From the NCBI GenBank assembly GCA_048772705.1, contig JBLWGC010000213.1, positions 310,001 through 374,000 on the forward strand: a DNA stretch of 64,000 bases, in the 5' to 3' direction. Both the position numbers and the translations under genes were made by a program. The first letter of the stretch is position 1; every line of letters starts with the position of its first letter. This document shows positions 22,184 through 32,113 of the stretch, one piece after another. Source of the DNA: Leidyana gryllorum EB-2025a. Its lineage: Eukaryota > Apicomplexa. Below the pieces are notes generated by a model. The model made no database searches. It was not told where the DNA came from and was given only the letters and a program-made list of their open reading frames with translations.

Positions 22184-23324
22184 GAGTTTTTTGTCCATTA
22201 TCGGCACGGATATGCGTGTGCGAAAACGAGGTGCCCAAACCGTGGCCCATATATCCGGAATAATTCAATTTGAAAGGTCACACCTTACAATCCTGTGCCC
22301 ACGTAGCCAATCGTCACAGCACAAGCGTTTGGTTGGGTAATTACGTCTCCCAAACGTGTGTTATCACACGTTTCTGACTGAAACTGATTGAAGTGCAGCT
22401 GCCAATATCTATGCTGACGGCGCAAGATAGCCCTAGTCGACTGTTGACTATCAGCGGGCAAGTGTCACCAGCCCGTAATTATCATATCACTCCCCATCCT
22501 GCCCAATGCTTCCGCGACTCCCAGAAGTGCAGATAGCTCAGTCTCGAGCAGGCTAAGAAGGAGAGCCCAGTTGGGGTATACTTTGGGTGGTGCAGGAGGA
22601 TGTTTGTCGATTGTCTACCGCCATGAGCCTTGTTGCACCAAATGTTGTCGGAGAAGGTGGCCTTTGAAGCACTACGGGCCAGTACCCCGGACGTCTTTGA
22701 GGTGATCCAAGGATGTACTCTACAAGGTGATCCTGGGGTTCTGTCCACTTGGAGCGGGGCGGACTTGGATCTCCTTACTCATCAACGGGTTTTGTCCCGA
22801 CAATCCTTTGTCATTGCCCCTCCCATACGTGGCGGATTATGGAGCTACCTGAAGGAGTGCGCTGACTGTATGTAGACAGTTATTACCACCTGCATAGTGG
22901 CGGAATCGTCGCTTGTGGCTGTCTGTACACGTTGCGTTTATTCTCATCGCGGTGCTGCCTGGCGATATGCCATCGGTGTGATGCACCGGTGGCAACATTC
23001 CTTAGTGCCCCGCGCATATGAATGCTCATATTGCAGCGCCGGGGGTACCCCTTGATGGTCTCCACCGTATCAGGCAGTTCACTGGGTAGAACAAAGGTGC
23101 TTTCGCGCCTCCTTTGAGATCCGCAGCTGGATGGGTAACCCGGTATTCCTGCATTCTGAGGCTCCGCCGCCCTCTCTCGATAGCACAGGGCATTGCGGTA
23201 AGCCAGTCAGTATATCATTCAAGTCCCACTCAAAGCTGAGCTGATTTATTGGGAGCTATCTAATCTAATTAGCAGGGTGCAAGTGTTCATTATTGCTTAA
23301 CGTATACTGGAAAGGTGCACACCA

Positions 23325-23347
23325 TCACTACTATAAAGCGAGAGCTC
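23325..23347 (+). repeat. 23-bp inverted repeat, left arm
   Basis: Exact reverse complement of 24604-24626. Includes CTATAAAG, so it could also be a copied promoter-like element. A 13-bp direct repeat starts 49 bp upstream of it at 23276. Confidence 0.9.
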
Positions 23348-24603
23348 CACCGGTCCCGCCCTTTCCCCCGAAGCCAGCGCGCGGTCCAGCGGTCCTCACG
23401 GGCTCCCAAAGGTCGCCTGTGAGCTCTACAAGCCACTCGAAGTGCCTTGGGAAACTCCGCGCCGCCACCATCGACTTCGGCGGTCGATAAGCTTCGTTAG
23501 TCAGTCGGAAGACGAGCTGCAAAGGCGGCGGTACCGCCAAGGCTTGCCAAAGCTCCTGAACCCTCCTGCCAGCGCGTGTAAACTCAGCCGAGCTTCTCAA
23601 GGCTCAAGCGACTCCACCAGCGCGGGGACGGTAGCGCGCCCCCCCCCTGGTGTGTGCCCAGTCCCGCTGTACTCTAAAAGAACGCCCAGTGAGCATAAGC
23701 TCTTCGACAAGGGTTGCGAGTGAAAGTTGAGATGCTTCTCTAGCGTTTTGGACCCTTACACGCTGTGATTGCGTGAACACGTAGTCGATACTATATTTTG
23801 CATAATACACTTTTCGTGCTTTTTGTCGTCGCTTGTCTATCTTTCGGAATCTTCGGGTGTTTCTTACGTGACCTCCGTGAACCCAGATTGACCTGCGTGA
23901 AGCGGGAGTCGTTCACAACTTGTGGCTCCACCTCTACCGCCGATTCCAAAGATTCCCCTCCACCGCCGATTCCAAAGCCATACCGGCGGAGGCGGCGGAC
24001 CGACTCGAGGCCGCAAACGCAAGGGTAAAGGCCGGAAGGAGGACCCGGCGAACAAGGGCCAATGAGCGTGCTGTGCACGAGGGAGTCCCGTATCTCCTCG
24101 TACGTTTCCACCTGCGCCCCGTTCTGCCCTTTGCGGAAGTCCGCCTTAGGGCGCGTCGGGAGCAGCCGTCGCAAATGCCTCAGCCGTTCCTCGTCCCCTG
24201 TTCATCAAAGAATGCCTCAAGTTCGTCGAACCGCTCATCGGCAGCCAACGCGTCTGCTGCGTCCGGTGGGAGTGCCGATCCAGCAGTTGTCGCCATGTTA
24301 TTCGCTGGTTACAATCGGCACCACCGTGATTCTCTCTAACTAATTGCCTAAGGTCCACTGCTCGCTACTTGGAGACCCTGAAGTCTTTTGGGGCTGAAGT
24401 CTTTGGGGACATCAGGTGCAACATCACTATAAGAAATCACTATTCAATAGAGGAACTCAACTGGACAGTGGTGTTTGGGTCGGAACTAAGAGAGTTAGGC
24501 CGGAACTGACTGAAGGTGCAAGTGTTCGTTGTTACTTCAGTGTACTAAAAAGGGTGTAACCGTAACAACAGGGTCTACGCTTTCATTCGCAAGTCGCATT
24601 AAA

Positions 24604-24626
24604 GAGCTCTCGCTTTATAGTAGTGA
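24604..24626 (-). repeat. 23-bp inverted repeat, right arm
   Basis: Exact reverse complement of 23325-23347. It lies 125 bp before the second copy of the 94-bp direct repeat. Confidence 0.9.
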
Positions 24627-24750
24627 AACTGCTGATGGCACTTACCTCGGCCACTGCCGGTTTCCGTCGGCACTGTCAATGGCAGTCTCTGTCACCACTC
24701 AGCAGTCTCTGCCCACTGTCGCTCCTCCAAAAGTCGCATTGTGGGGAGAA

Positions 24751-24844
24751 ACGCTGTCATCCTCGTGGTTTGAGTTGGTTGCAGAGTATTTCTGCTGAGA
24801 CAGTGCGGTGGACTGAAGAACAGATCCCTTGAAGCACAGTCGCT
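24751..24844 (-). repeat. 94-bp perfect direct repeat, copy B
   Basis: Identical to 22090-22183. On the minus strand it begins after AAATTTTAG|CGACTG, again an acceptor-like boundary. Beyond 24751 the two copies are about 70 percent alike until a common TGCTGAGTGGTGACAG. Confidence 0.9.
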
Positions 24845-25161
24845 AAAATTTTTGAGTCGATTTCTGCCGCATATATATACCGAAACGGCTTTGGTGTCTC
24901 CGCTCTGGCCCAATGGTGACTATACTACGTGTGGGAGTGTTGTTCCAGGGGGAAATCGTTCGACTTGTTATTGTTGTTGTTCTAATTCTGTTTCCAAAGT
25001 TTATCCAGCAGCTCTGATGCCAGGGGCCGGCGCTGTCATGTGGAAAGTGCTCACAACAATCCTGACTGGGGCCAAAAAGTAGTCCAGCCCGACCAGTCAC
25101 ATTATTATAGATTAAGCTATTCTCTTCTTGTCGGGGTGTCTGTCGTTTGGTCAACGTGTTT

Positions 25162-26307
25162 TCAGGGCTCTTCATCATCTTCAGATCGGTAATTGTCGTC
25201 TTCGGAGTCTCCCAGGTCGGAGGCACTGATCTCTGCGTCAAAAGCGTCACCACCCTCTCCCATCATGTGAGCAACACTACCCCCGGATGCAGCAGAGTAC
25301 ACAGCTCCACCCGCACCAATAAGGGCCAGCGCCCCCAGAGCGGCAGCAGCGATGACACCAGCTGCAGGATAGGACGGCCGTACGGGTAATGTTGTCAGTT
25401 CGAGAATCGAGGAGGTCGACCGAGTGGTCTCTGTGGTCTCCGATGCAGTGGGGAGCTCTGTGGCCGTTGTGGTGATGCTGGTGGTGGTCTCAGTCGTAGT
25501 TGCGGCAGTGGAGGTTGTCGAGGAGGAGCTGGCCGGACGGTAAGAGTTGCAGGCGATGGCCTCGATGGCGTCGAGGAGCAACGGTGAGGTGTTGTTGGCT
25601 CTAAAGTCGACGACCGCACTGTCTACTCCGTCTTTGAAACCCCAATAGTTGAAGAGAGTCTTCCACCACTGGACATATTCGGGTGTGACAAAGGCGAGAG
25701 GTTTGACGTCGGTGGCGGTGAGGGCCTCTTTGACCTGCAGGAGTGAAGGGTATCCCTCACTCTTGTCACAATTGATCCCAGAAGCCAAATTCGGGTTGGC
25801 GTAGGGAGTGTCTTCCGCATTATACCATCCACCACGGCTGGTAATAATTATGAGGACGCGGACGGGTTCGCCCACGCCTCCCCTGAGATGGGGCGAGAAC
25901 TCGGCGTACGTATAGCTGCTGTACACCATAGCGTCGAAGGGGTTCTCGGGGGCCGATATTCTCTCCTCACAGAGGGGCGCCATGTTGCTCAAGTGCATTT
26001 GAGTATAGAGATGACCTGCGGAGAGCGCTGTTCCGGGGCGGAAGCAGCACTGGTTGTTGTAGGGTGAATCGCCTGCCTTTGGTGCTTGTTTGGGACCCAT
26101 CATCGCCATGCCCGACCGAATACTGCTGTAAGGTTCATCTTGGAGATCCTTGAGGAACTCCGTGAGCTTCTCAGAAGAGTCAGGTAATAGCTTTTGAAAG
26201 TAGGTGTTCACATCCTGAAGCATGAAAACTTCAACCGGCATAGTCTTCTCGCATTGCCCCCACGCAGAAAGGCCTAAGAAGCTCGAAAGCGCAATCCAAT
26301 GCTTCAT
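25162..26307 (-). CDS. Integrin-beta-like A-domain surface protein with mucin-like stalk
   Basis: A single exon of 381 aa. Signal peptide MKHWIALSSFLGLSAWGQ; ectodomain about residues 20-265 resembling an integrin beta I-like/vWA domain: MPVEVFMLQDVNTYF (strand A), EFLKDL, RISAPENPFDAMVYSS, RVLIIITSRGGW (strand D) and VKPLAFVTPEYVQWW. The MIDAS DxSxS is degraded to DVNTY, so metal binding may be altered. A Thr/Ser-rich stalk (about 60 residues) leads to an Ala/Gly transmembrane helix and a very acidic tail (SEDDNYRSEDDEEP). The layout resembles apicomplexan adhesins. The start at 26307 is favoured over upstream codons by the signal peptide. Confidence 0.7.
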   Translation of the reverse strand: MKHWIALSSFLGLSAWGQCEKTMPVEVFMLQDVNTYFQKLLPDSSEKLTEFLKDLQDEPYSSIRSGMAMMGPKQAPKAGDSPYNNQCCFRPGTALSAGHLYTQMHLSNMAPLCEERISAPENPFDAMVYSSYTYAEFSPHLRGGVGEPVRVLIIITSRGGWYNAEDTPYANPNLASGINCDKSEGYPSLLQVKEALTATDVKPLAFVTPEYVQWWKTLFNYWGFKDGVDSAVVDFRANNTSPLLLDAIEAIACNSYRPASSSSTTSTAATTTETTTSITTTATELPTASETTETTRSTSSILELTTLPVRPSYPAAGVIAAAALGALALIGAGGAVYSAASGGSVAHMMGEGGDAFDAEISASDLGDSEDDNYRSEDDEEP

Positions 26308-26327
26308 CGCACCGAAGCATGCGCACA

Positions 26328-28463
26328 CTATTCGTTTCGCAATCTGCGTAACACACCGCGCCCACTCGCTAGATCGAGCGCTTGTTCATACATTTTACCC
26401 ACTCCCGTACCTATCCCGGCCACTATCTCCAGCCTCACTTCTTCACCCGACCCAATTCCGAAGAAACTTAACGTGTGATACGTCGGAGACAACACTCTTC
26501 GCGTCGACCCGCTCTGAGGCAAATACTGCTTCCGCAACCCAGCACACCGCCCGCACATTTTCTCCTGGTCCCCTGCAACAGGCGACCAACACAACGCATA
26601 CTCCCCTCGCTCCTCTTTAAACACCCCAGAATGATCCAGAATACGTCGTAGAGCATCCACTGTGGTCTGCCCAATAGCAACTCTCACACTCATCAAGACC
26701 GCCGACTCCCAAACAATCTTCACTGTCGTCAAAGAAGGAAACATCTGTATCGCCTCCCACACATCTTCGTTCAGTCTCCCGGGATCGACGCGAATCCCAA
26801 ACTCCGACAACAGCAGCTGTGCTTTGCACCTTCGAGTCTCTTTCAGCGTATCTGACTCGTCGTCCCTTAGTGGCAGCTCAACGTCGATCGCCTTCAACAC
26901 CTCCTGAGCGCATTGGCGATGCTGAGAGTTGGCCTCGCCAAAGAACGCCACTCGTGTCTCCTCATTGGTGACCAGACTCGCAATGTACAGCCCGGCCTCC
27001 CGGTGCAACGAGTCCCGTAACATCTCTCCATCGCACCAGAGTAGTTTGGGAAACAATCCCCATCGCAGATACCTCAGCTGGTCGGCTTCTGATCGGGACA
27101 AATCTTCTCCAGCGCGAAACACGGGATTGCGTCGGAGACGCAGTCGTGTCAGAGTCGGAGAGAACATCCGTATCAGTTCCAAAAACTGTTCCCACGTAGC
27201 GAGAAGAGTGTCGTCAGCACTGAAACTCTCCAACTTGGGCAATATTTGTGGTGGTGGTGCATCGCTTAGTGGTGTACCGCTGAGTTTCGATTGGATCAAT
27301 TGGTCCCATTGCAACGCGTTGCTGCTGAGAGAAAGAGACTGAAGAGCCGGGCACCTTTGGTTAAAGATGTCGAGGAGCCCTCGAATGGATTGGAGACAGT
27401 TCTGCGAGAGATCAATCTCCGTCACACCCGAGCTCGACAAATTCTCCAGAATGCCCTCGGTCTCGGTATCGGTGAGCCAATTGTGGTCCAGAGAGACCAC
27501 TCGCAGTTGAGGACACAGAGAGAGGAGATGAGATACCGTCTCGACGCTACGAATAGAATTTTGGTACGATTGCGGCAGAGGAGATTGGCCCCATAACTCA
27601 GACAGGTGGACTTCCTCAAGTTTGGAGAAACATTCGGGGATCGCGAGGTCCTCCTGAAACGCTTCGATCGCTGGTTTTGTGAAGAGACCCCGACAACTGG
27701 ACAGATTGAGACACTTTAGATTGGGGCAAATGTTCAATATGTCGTACAAATCTTTGAAGGATGACAAGAGGATATTGCCACTCAAATCGAGTGTGTGTAG
27801 ACTCTTGAAACACTCGCCTCGATTTTGCAACGCATCGGCGAGATCCATAACCGCCGGCGAACGTTCCAACAAAGTGTCAGCAAAACAGCCTTTGATCAAA
27901 GCGTGTTGCACCCCAATGGTTTTCAGCTGCAGTATCTGGGCTGTAGTTAACCATACGCGGCCAGAACTTCGTCCAACAAGAGTGACTTTGCCGTTTTCCT
28001 CGACCTGATATCGTCCCCAGAGAGCACTTTCAGCAGGCACGACGAGGCGTCCATCAGGAGTGAAGTGCGTCAGATTTTGTCTGTCAGTTTCTTGAGTTTG
28101 TGTTATTCGCACATCGTGGGTCGAGTCGGCGTTCTCCCCATAGCGATGGCCGACGGCTTCGAGGAAAGAAACACCCGACAGAGCCCAGGAGGGCAAAGTG
28201 TTGGCTTTGATGAAGCTCACACTGGGGGCAACAGGAGTGAATAAGCGGGTGTCTGACCAGACACCATCTTTACGGCGCCCCCTTTTACTGGAGGGTGGAT
28301 CCCAAGCCACTCCGAGCCAAGTTGTGGAGGTGCTGTCACCACTTAGGAGACCGCGATATTGTATCCAGCCGGCATCGACCTTTTCATTGACTTCTCCAAA
28401 ACAAACAGCGTTGGTCGAATCAGTAGTAAAGCCCGGTACTGGCACAACAACACGTTGGTGCAT
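26328..28463 (-). CDS. TBCE: Tubulin-folding cofactor E
   Basis: A single exon of 711 aa. Three domains in family order. An N-terminal CAP-Gly domain: AGWIQYRGLL, TTWLGVAWDPP, GRRKDGVW. A leucine-rich repeat region about residues 200-470 (LKCLNLSSCRGLF, LRVVSLDHNWLTD). A C-terminal ubiquitin-like part ending in VGKMYEQALDLASG. TBCE binds alpha-tubulin and with cofactors C and D drives heterodimer assembly. It is longer than animal TBCE (about 530 aa) because of an expanded N-terminal segment and LRR loops. The stop is 20 nt upstream of the adhesin start, and its ATG overlaps the ATG of the divergent gene. Confidence 0.88.
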   Translation of the reverse strand: MHQRVVVPVPGFTTDSTNAVCFGEVNEKVDAGWIQYRGLLSGDSTSTTWLGVAWDPPSSKRGRRKDGVWSDTRLFTPVAPSVSFIKANTLPSWALSGVSFLEAVGHRYGENADSTHDVRITQTQETDRQNLTHFTPDGRLVVPAESALWGRYQVEENGKVTLVGRSSGRVWLTTAQILQLKTIGVQHALIKGCFADTLLERSPAVMDLADALQNRGECFKSLHTLDLSGNILLSSFKDLYDILNICPNLKCLNLSSCRGLFTKPAIEAFQEDLAIPECFSKLEEVHLSELWGQSPLPQSYQNSIRSVETVSHLLSLCPQLRVVSLDHNWLTDTETEGILENLSSSGVTEIDLSQNCLQSIRGLLDIFNQRCPALQSLSLSSNALQWDQLIQSKLSGTPLSDAPPPQILPKLESFSADDTLLATWEQFLELIRMFSPTLTRLRLRRNPVFRAGEDLSRSEADQLRYLRWGLFPKLLWCDGEMLRDSLHREAGLYIASLVTNEETRVAFFGEANSQHRQCAQEVLKAIDVELPLRDDESDTLKETRRCKAQLLLSEFGIRVDPGRLNEDVWEAIQMFPSLTTVKIVWESAVLMSVRVAIGQTTVDALRRILDHSGVFKEERGEYALCWSPVAGDQEKMCGRCAGLRKQYLPQSGSTRRVLSPTYHTLSFFGIGSGEEVRLEIVAGIGTGVGKMYEQALDLASGRGVLRRLRNE

Positions 28464-28464
28464 G
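28461..28464. promoter_or_regulatory. Overlapping divergent start codons (CATG)
   Basis: The four bases CATG hold the TBCE start (minus, 28463-28461) and the first in-frame start of the plus-strand gene (28462-28464). If the plus gene uses its second ATG at 28492, the gap becomes negative by overlap of its leader with TBCE coding sequence. Confidence 0.5.
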
Positions 28465-29121
28465 CTTCAGCAGCACGTGCGGGATTCTTCTATGAGAGCC
28501 GTTACACCGGTGGAAGGGAGTTTCGAGTCGGTTAGCTCGCGGCAGGAAGAGCGGGTGAATGTTAGGGGAAGTGGAGGGGGGGATCAACGTCGACGGTGGC
28601 CTGCCGACGAAGACGAAAATGCAATTGGCGTGCCACCACCCAACACAAAACGAGCTCGACGGATAGGTCTATGCATCGATCAGGCGATAGAAAGGGGATA
28701 TTTGCCAAAGGACATCCGTAAGATGATGCGACAATGGATGTGGGGAGACAGTTGGAGGGCCTATATCCCATTAGCAGTAGCTGCTGGTGCTATGATGAAC
28801 CAAAAGGTGGATCTGAAGACTAACATTCACATCATGAGGGGCACCAGAGATCCCGTCGACTATGTCCCAGCTGGCTGGGCGTGTTTGGAGTTTGACCCCG
28901 ACCAAACGAACAGTTTCTTCAGCTGCTACCTCCCAACTGTCACACAGTCCTGCGACATCGAACTCGAACCCACCATCCCCGACAACCCCCGAAATAGAGA
29001 GGCCTATGAACTGATGCAGAAGCAATGCAAAGAGATGGGCAAAGAAGTGCCCAAATGGAGACTAACCAAGACACCCCCTCAAATTGACCCGGAATTACAA
29101 CAGCAAATTGCACACAAGTGA
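28462..29121 (+). CDS. Unknown globular protein
   Basis: A single exon of 219 aa from 28462, or 209 from the ATG at 28492. The first 60 residues are charged and disordered and contain a basic patch PPNTKRARR. The remainder is ordered: IDQAIERGYLPKDIRKMMRQ, WRAYIPLAVAAGAMMNQK, then a beta-rich segment DPVDYVPAGWACLEFDPD and a C-terminal helix with ELMQKQCKEMGKEVPKW. No family recognised. The TGA at 29119-29121 is 7 nt before the TMEM18 start, which suggests co-transcription. Confidence 0.65.
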   Translation: MLQQHVRDSSMRAVTPVEGSFESVSSRQEERVNVRGSGGGDQRRRWPADEDENAIGVPPPNTKRARRIGLCIDQAIERGYLPKDIRKMMRQWMWGDSWRAYIPLAVAAGAMMNQKVDLKTNIHIMRGTRDPVDYVPAGWACLEFDPDQTNSFFSCYLPTVTQSCDIELEPTIPDNPRNREAYELMQKQCKEMGKEVPKWRLTKTPPQIDPELQQQIAHK

Positions 29122-29128
29122 CGACGAC

Positions 29129-29727
29129 ATGTTGGACTCATTTCTGCGGTCCTTTGTTCAGCCCGGTGATGACCCCACTCTGACACAGGACTTTCTCTCC
29201 TTTGTCGGAGAAGTCGAGTGGAGCTCTCCAGTTTTTGGAACGCTCCTGGGTATCCATCTGACATTTCTCGTCCTCAGTATACAGGCTGCAAACTCGGGAA
29301 GTGTGGGTTTTATTGCTGCCACAACCTTTACTGCCTGTGAGTCGGAAACCACTCACTCACTCACTCACTCACTCACTCACCCTCAACCAACCATATCGCA
29401 GTCATTTGTACGAGGATGGCTGAATACTTGAACACCTACTTTGCCAAGGAACATCGCTGGCGGTTCGTCTTGGGCCTCCGGGCTAACTACTTTGCCGATC
29501 CCTCGGGCGCCTTCATCAGTCTGGTTTGGTCCACTCCCTTTGTCATTTCGAGCTTTGTGTCTCTGGTGAGCAGCGAGCAGCGAGGAGATGAGTATATTTT
29601 ATATCTTGCTGCTGCCGCAGATTGTGCTCCTAACACGCACAGCTAAACTCATGGTGGAGACGAAGAGAAAAGAGCTCAAAAGCAGACAGCAGAAGCTGAG
29701 CAGAGCCAAAGGAGCACATCAGGAGTG
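29129..29727 (+). CDS. TMEM18: TMEM18 homologue
   Basis: Three exons give about 165 aa. FLSFVGEVEWSSPVFGTLLG matches the early W-x-x-P helix. The signature MAEYLNTYFAKEHRWRFVLG with YFADPSGAFISLVWSTPFV aligns closely with vertebrate TMEM18 (AEYIN..., YFDSRGMFISIVFSAPL). A basic C-terminus KRKELKSRQQKLSRAKG is the known nuclear-membrane retention/DNA-binding type tail. Predicted three or four transmembrane helices in the inner nuclear membrane. Intron 1 carries an (ACTC)n tract. Confidence 0.85.
29351..29380 (+). repeat. (ACTC)n microsatellite
   Basis: About seven and a half tandem ACTC units within the first intron of TMEM18. Confidence 0.9.
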
Positions 29728-29777
29728 ACCTGCCTGGACCGCGCGGGAGACTGTCTGTAACGTCAATTGCACCTCAC

Positions 29778-30826
29778 ATGCACGGAAACATGATCACATT
29801 GCTCTTCAGCGCTGGTATCTTCACTCTCATTGTAGCCGCCGGAGGCCCGGTGGACTACACTCGCCATGGATATGACTGGCAATGCACAGGAGACCCCAAA
29901 CTGCAGTCTCCAATCTTTGTCCCTGAAGCTCTGCTGCCCATGCCCGTTCGAATCCTTCGGGGTGACCGTCAACTGATCGGAAACGACGCTGTGAACTGGA
30001 TCGAAGATGCTATGACACCCACAATCATTCCCAATATACCGCAGCAACAGCCACCGCTTATTCTGCCACCACAGCAGCCAATGATGTCGCAAGCAGCACC
30101 CAGCCCGATTGTGCCGCAGAACCTTCCTGTCCCAACACAGCCGTTTGAAAGTGTTTCAGCTCCACAATTGATCAGTTTTACGGGTCCTGACCAAGTTCTC
30201 TTTAGCTCTGACGGCAAGGAGGTGAAAATCGAAGGAAACTTCCTCGCTCTCAATGCCTTAGCCTACAACGGCCAAACATGGAACCTCACCAACCTCCATT
30301 TCCACTCCCCTGCCGAGCACATTCTGATGCGCGATGGCTTCGGACCGATACGACCAGATGCTGAAGCTCATTTTGTCTTCTCTGATGCTGCTGGTAACCC
30401 GGCCGCCGTGCTCGGATTCCTGCTCGAGGCCGGAAACGTACCTGCCAATGAGGCGTTCTCCAAGCTTCCCTTCGACGCCACAGAGGTCACGACACAAACC
30501 GCTCTCACATTCGCTAAGGGTTTGATCCCGGCCCTCGCAAACGCATCAGGAAGCATTCAGGTGATCCATTACGTCGGTTCATTGACCACTCCTCCCTGCG
30601 CGGCCCCCATACAATGGTTCCTAGCCAGGGTACAAGGTAAGCTCTTCAATATTTAGTCGGCTGGGTGTCTTAACACAATGTCTCAACAGTTCCGCCCGAG
30701 CAACTTGAACTCCTCGAAGGCCTTCGCGAAAATGGGGCTGGGGGCAATTGGAGGGCACCACAGGAACTATTCTGCCGCCAATTGACACAGTACAATATTC
30801 CGATCTCCTATGTCTCAGTACCCTGA
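29778..30826 (+). CDS. Secreted alpha-carbonic anhydrase
   Basis: Two exons (intron from 30636 to about 30688), about 330 aa. Signal peptide MHGNMITLLFSAGIFTLIVAAG. Alpha-CA landmarks: WQCTGDPKLQSPI near the N-terminus, zinc ligands in NLHFHSPAEH (two His) and AEAHFVF (third His), and HYVGSLTTPPC carrying the Thr of the active-site network. A Pro/Gln-rich insert of about 60 residues (IPQQQPPLILPPQQP) separates the first strands from the catalytic core and is unusual. Catalyses CO2 hydration, presumably outside the cell or in a vesicle. C-terminus conventional, no anchor seen. Confidence 0.9.
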
Positions 30827-30943
30827 GCAGAACGACTCAGCCAGCAATCCATATTCTTCGATCTTCAATCTTTTCTTCCTTCTTTGCTCTTCTTTTTCAA
30901 TATTTCTCGACCTCACCGACACCCGACAACGACACAGTGTCAG

Positions 30944-32070
30944 TCAGAAAGGGACGATCCGTGACATATTGTAACCCATCCGACGAAGAAGCGGCCGGAC
31001 ATGTCCACTACACATTGGCACAGGACCCACCAAGCAGATCAAAGGATCGCTCGACGGCGGCGGCAAAACACTTTTGAGCAATCTCTCAGTCACCGTTCCC
31101 TGCACTCCATCGTACACGTCTCCCTCCGTGACCCTTTGTGCTACGATCTCTAACTTGAACCGCCGCTTGTGAGTAGAGGCCCAGCCACGAAGAGTATCCA
31201 CAAATACGAGTTGACGAGTAGATATCACACTATACAACAGCGATATCGACGTAGGATCTCGAGGATCACTCAGTATTTTCTGTGCGATCGCGAAACCGGG
31301 AAACATGCCAGTCCCCCCCAATATCATAGCAAAGTGACTGGCCTTAAGCAACCCAATCGGTCCTCTGCCAAGACCCTCAGACATTACTCGGATCACACCA
31401 TATCCTACATAACCGACTCGACCATGAGGGCCTGATACAGTAACTTCATCGTTAGGCTCCAGTCGCCTGACGACTGAAGACATCAAACCCCCCTCTGGGA
31501 ACTCCACACTCGGCCCGTAGCAACGCACAGCAATCTCGAAAAATCCCTTCGTGTCGGGATGGCTCAGAGGCGTGTAACTACCCAAGTCAAATATCTGAGA
31601 TCACATGGGAACAACACTCACTTTCGCCAAATCTCAGTCCCGACGTCTCTCAGAGGCTGCTTGTTCCACGTTAATTCAGCCATAGGAACCCCCAGCTCCT
31701 CTGCTCTTTTCCGCAGCGGATTGGGCACGTAAAGTCGGATGGCGTGACCAGCATACATACCGAGTCGCATAGTGCGCGTCGGTAAAGCAATGCGCAAGAC
31801 CACCGTATCAACGGAGTGCCACTTTTTGCTCATTATCTTCAATACATGTCGTTCTTTTTCACGACGGGTCTCGCACAGCAGAAAGTCCTCGGCACGAGCT
31901 CCACAAGCTCGGCCCTCCAAGTAGATTTCAATTAAAGAAACACATATGGCCAAGAGTACTATGGTCGCAAATACACAGTAAATGTGGCAATCAACGTACA
32001 ATAATCCTTCAGCAGTAGCCAAACCGCGGAGATGATCTTCCAAAAGTCGAGTGAACCCCTGGAAGCTCAT
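30944..32070 (-). CDS. NADH-cytochrome b5 reductase-type flavoprotein
   Basis: Two exons over a 44-nt intron that splices to NYTPLSHPD, recreating the FAD signature R-x-Y-T-P-x-S. About 345 aa. An N-terminal membrane helix (IYCVFATIVLLAICVSLIEIYL) anchors the protein. The NAD(P)H site is GGTGMFPGFAIAQKIL, and the C-terminal ICLVGPVPMCSG matches the CGPxxM loop with the first Cys replaced by Val. Family role: one-electron transfer from NADH to cytochrome b5 for desaturases or P450s. It is convergent to one carbonic anhydrase and 43 nt downstream of the other. Confidence 0.85.
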
Positions 32071-32113
32071 TGTCAAAATATTAGCAGACCATCCACGAAT
32101 TCCTAGATATTAT

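Larger units (their letters stand above)
23325..24626. mobile_element. Possible non-autonomous CACTA-like DNA element
   Basis: A 23-bp perfect inverted repeat bounds 1.3 kb. One base inside each end the terminus reads CACTACTATAAAG, which resembles the CACTA (EnSpm) superfamily end. The interior is GC-rich with broken minus-strand frames (for example an Ala/Asp/Glu-rich 39-codon ORF from 24304) and no recognisable transposase. I cannot find a clean 2-3 bp target duplication (CAT on the left, AAA on the right), so the element may be old, nested or not a transposon. Confidence 0.3.
21859..25161. other. Gene-poor repeat-bearing island
   Basis: The only stretch over 300 nt in the window without a supportable gene. 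Short ORFs occur on both strands (for example 22630-22875 plus, 23791-24174 minus) but none shows a domain or a coherent splice model. It contains a perfect 94-bp direct repeat (22090-22183, 24751-24844), a perfect 23-bp inverted repeat (23325-23347, 24604-24626) and a 13-bp direct repeat with diverged flanks (23276-23288, 24515-24527). Sequence at 23350-24340 is GC-rich, with coding-like frames on the minus strand that are broken by stops. Confidence 0.75.

Noticed and set aside
22630-22875. 81-codon plus-strand ORF in the island
   Set aside because: No domain, no neighbours in frame and no splice model; expected by chance in about 3 kb.
23791-24174. 127-codon minus-strand ORF in the island
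   Set aside because: Composition is coding-like, but adjacent frames are interrupted and no homology can be recognised, so I list it only as part of the island.
21956-24660. Possible U1 snRNA because ACTTACCTC occurs upstream of both 94-bp repeats
   Set aside because: The motif is simply the complement of a 5' splice site, and spacing, stem loops and Sm site do not fit U1 in both copies.
22090-24844. LTR retrotransposon bounded by the 94-bp direct repeats
   Set aside because: The repeats lack TG...CA ends, no primer binding site, polypurine tract or reverse transcriptase is visible between them.
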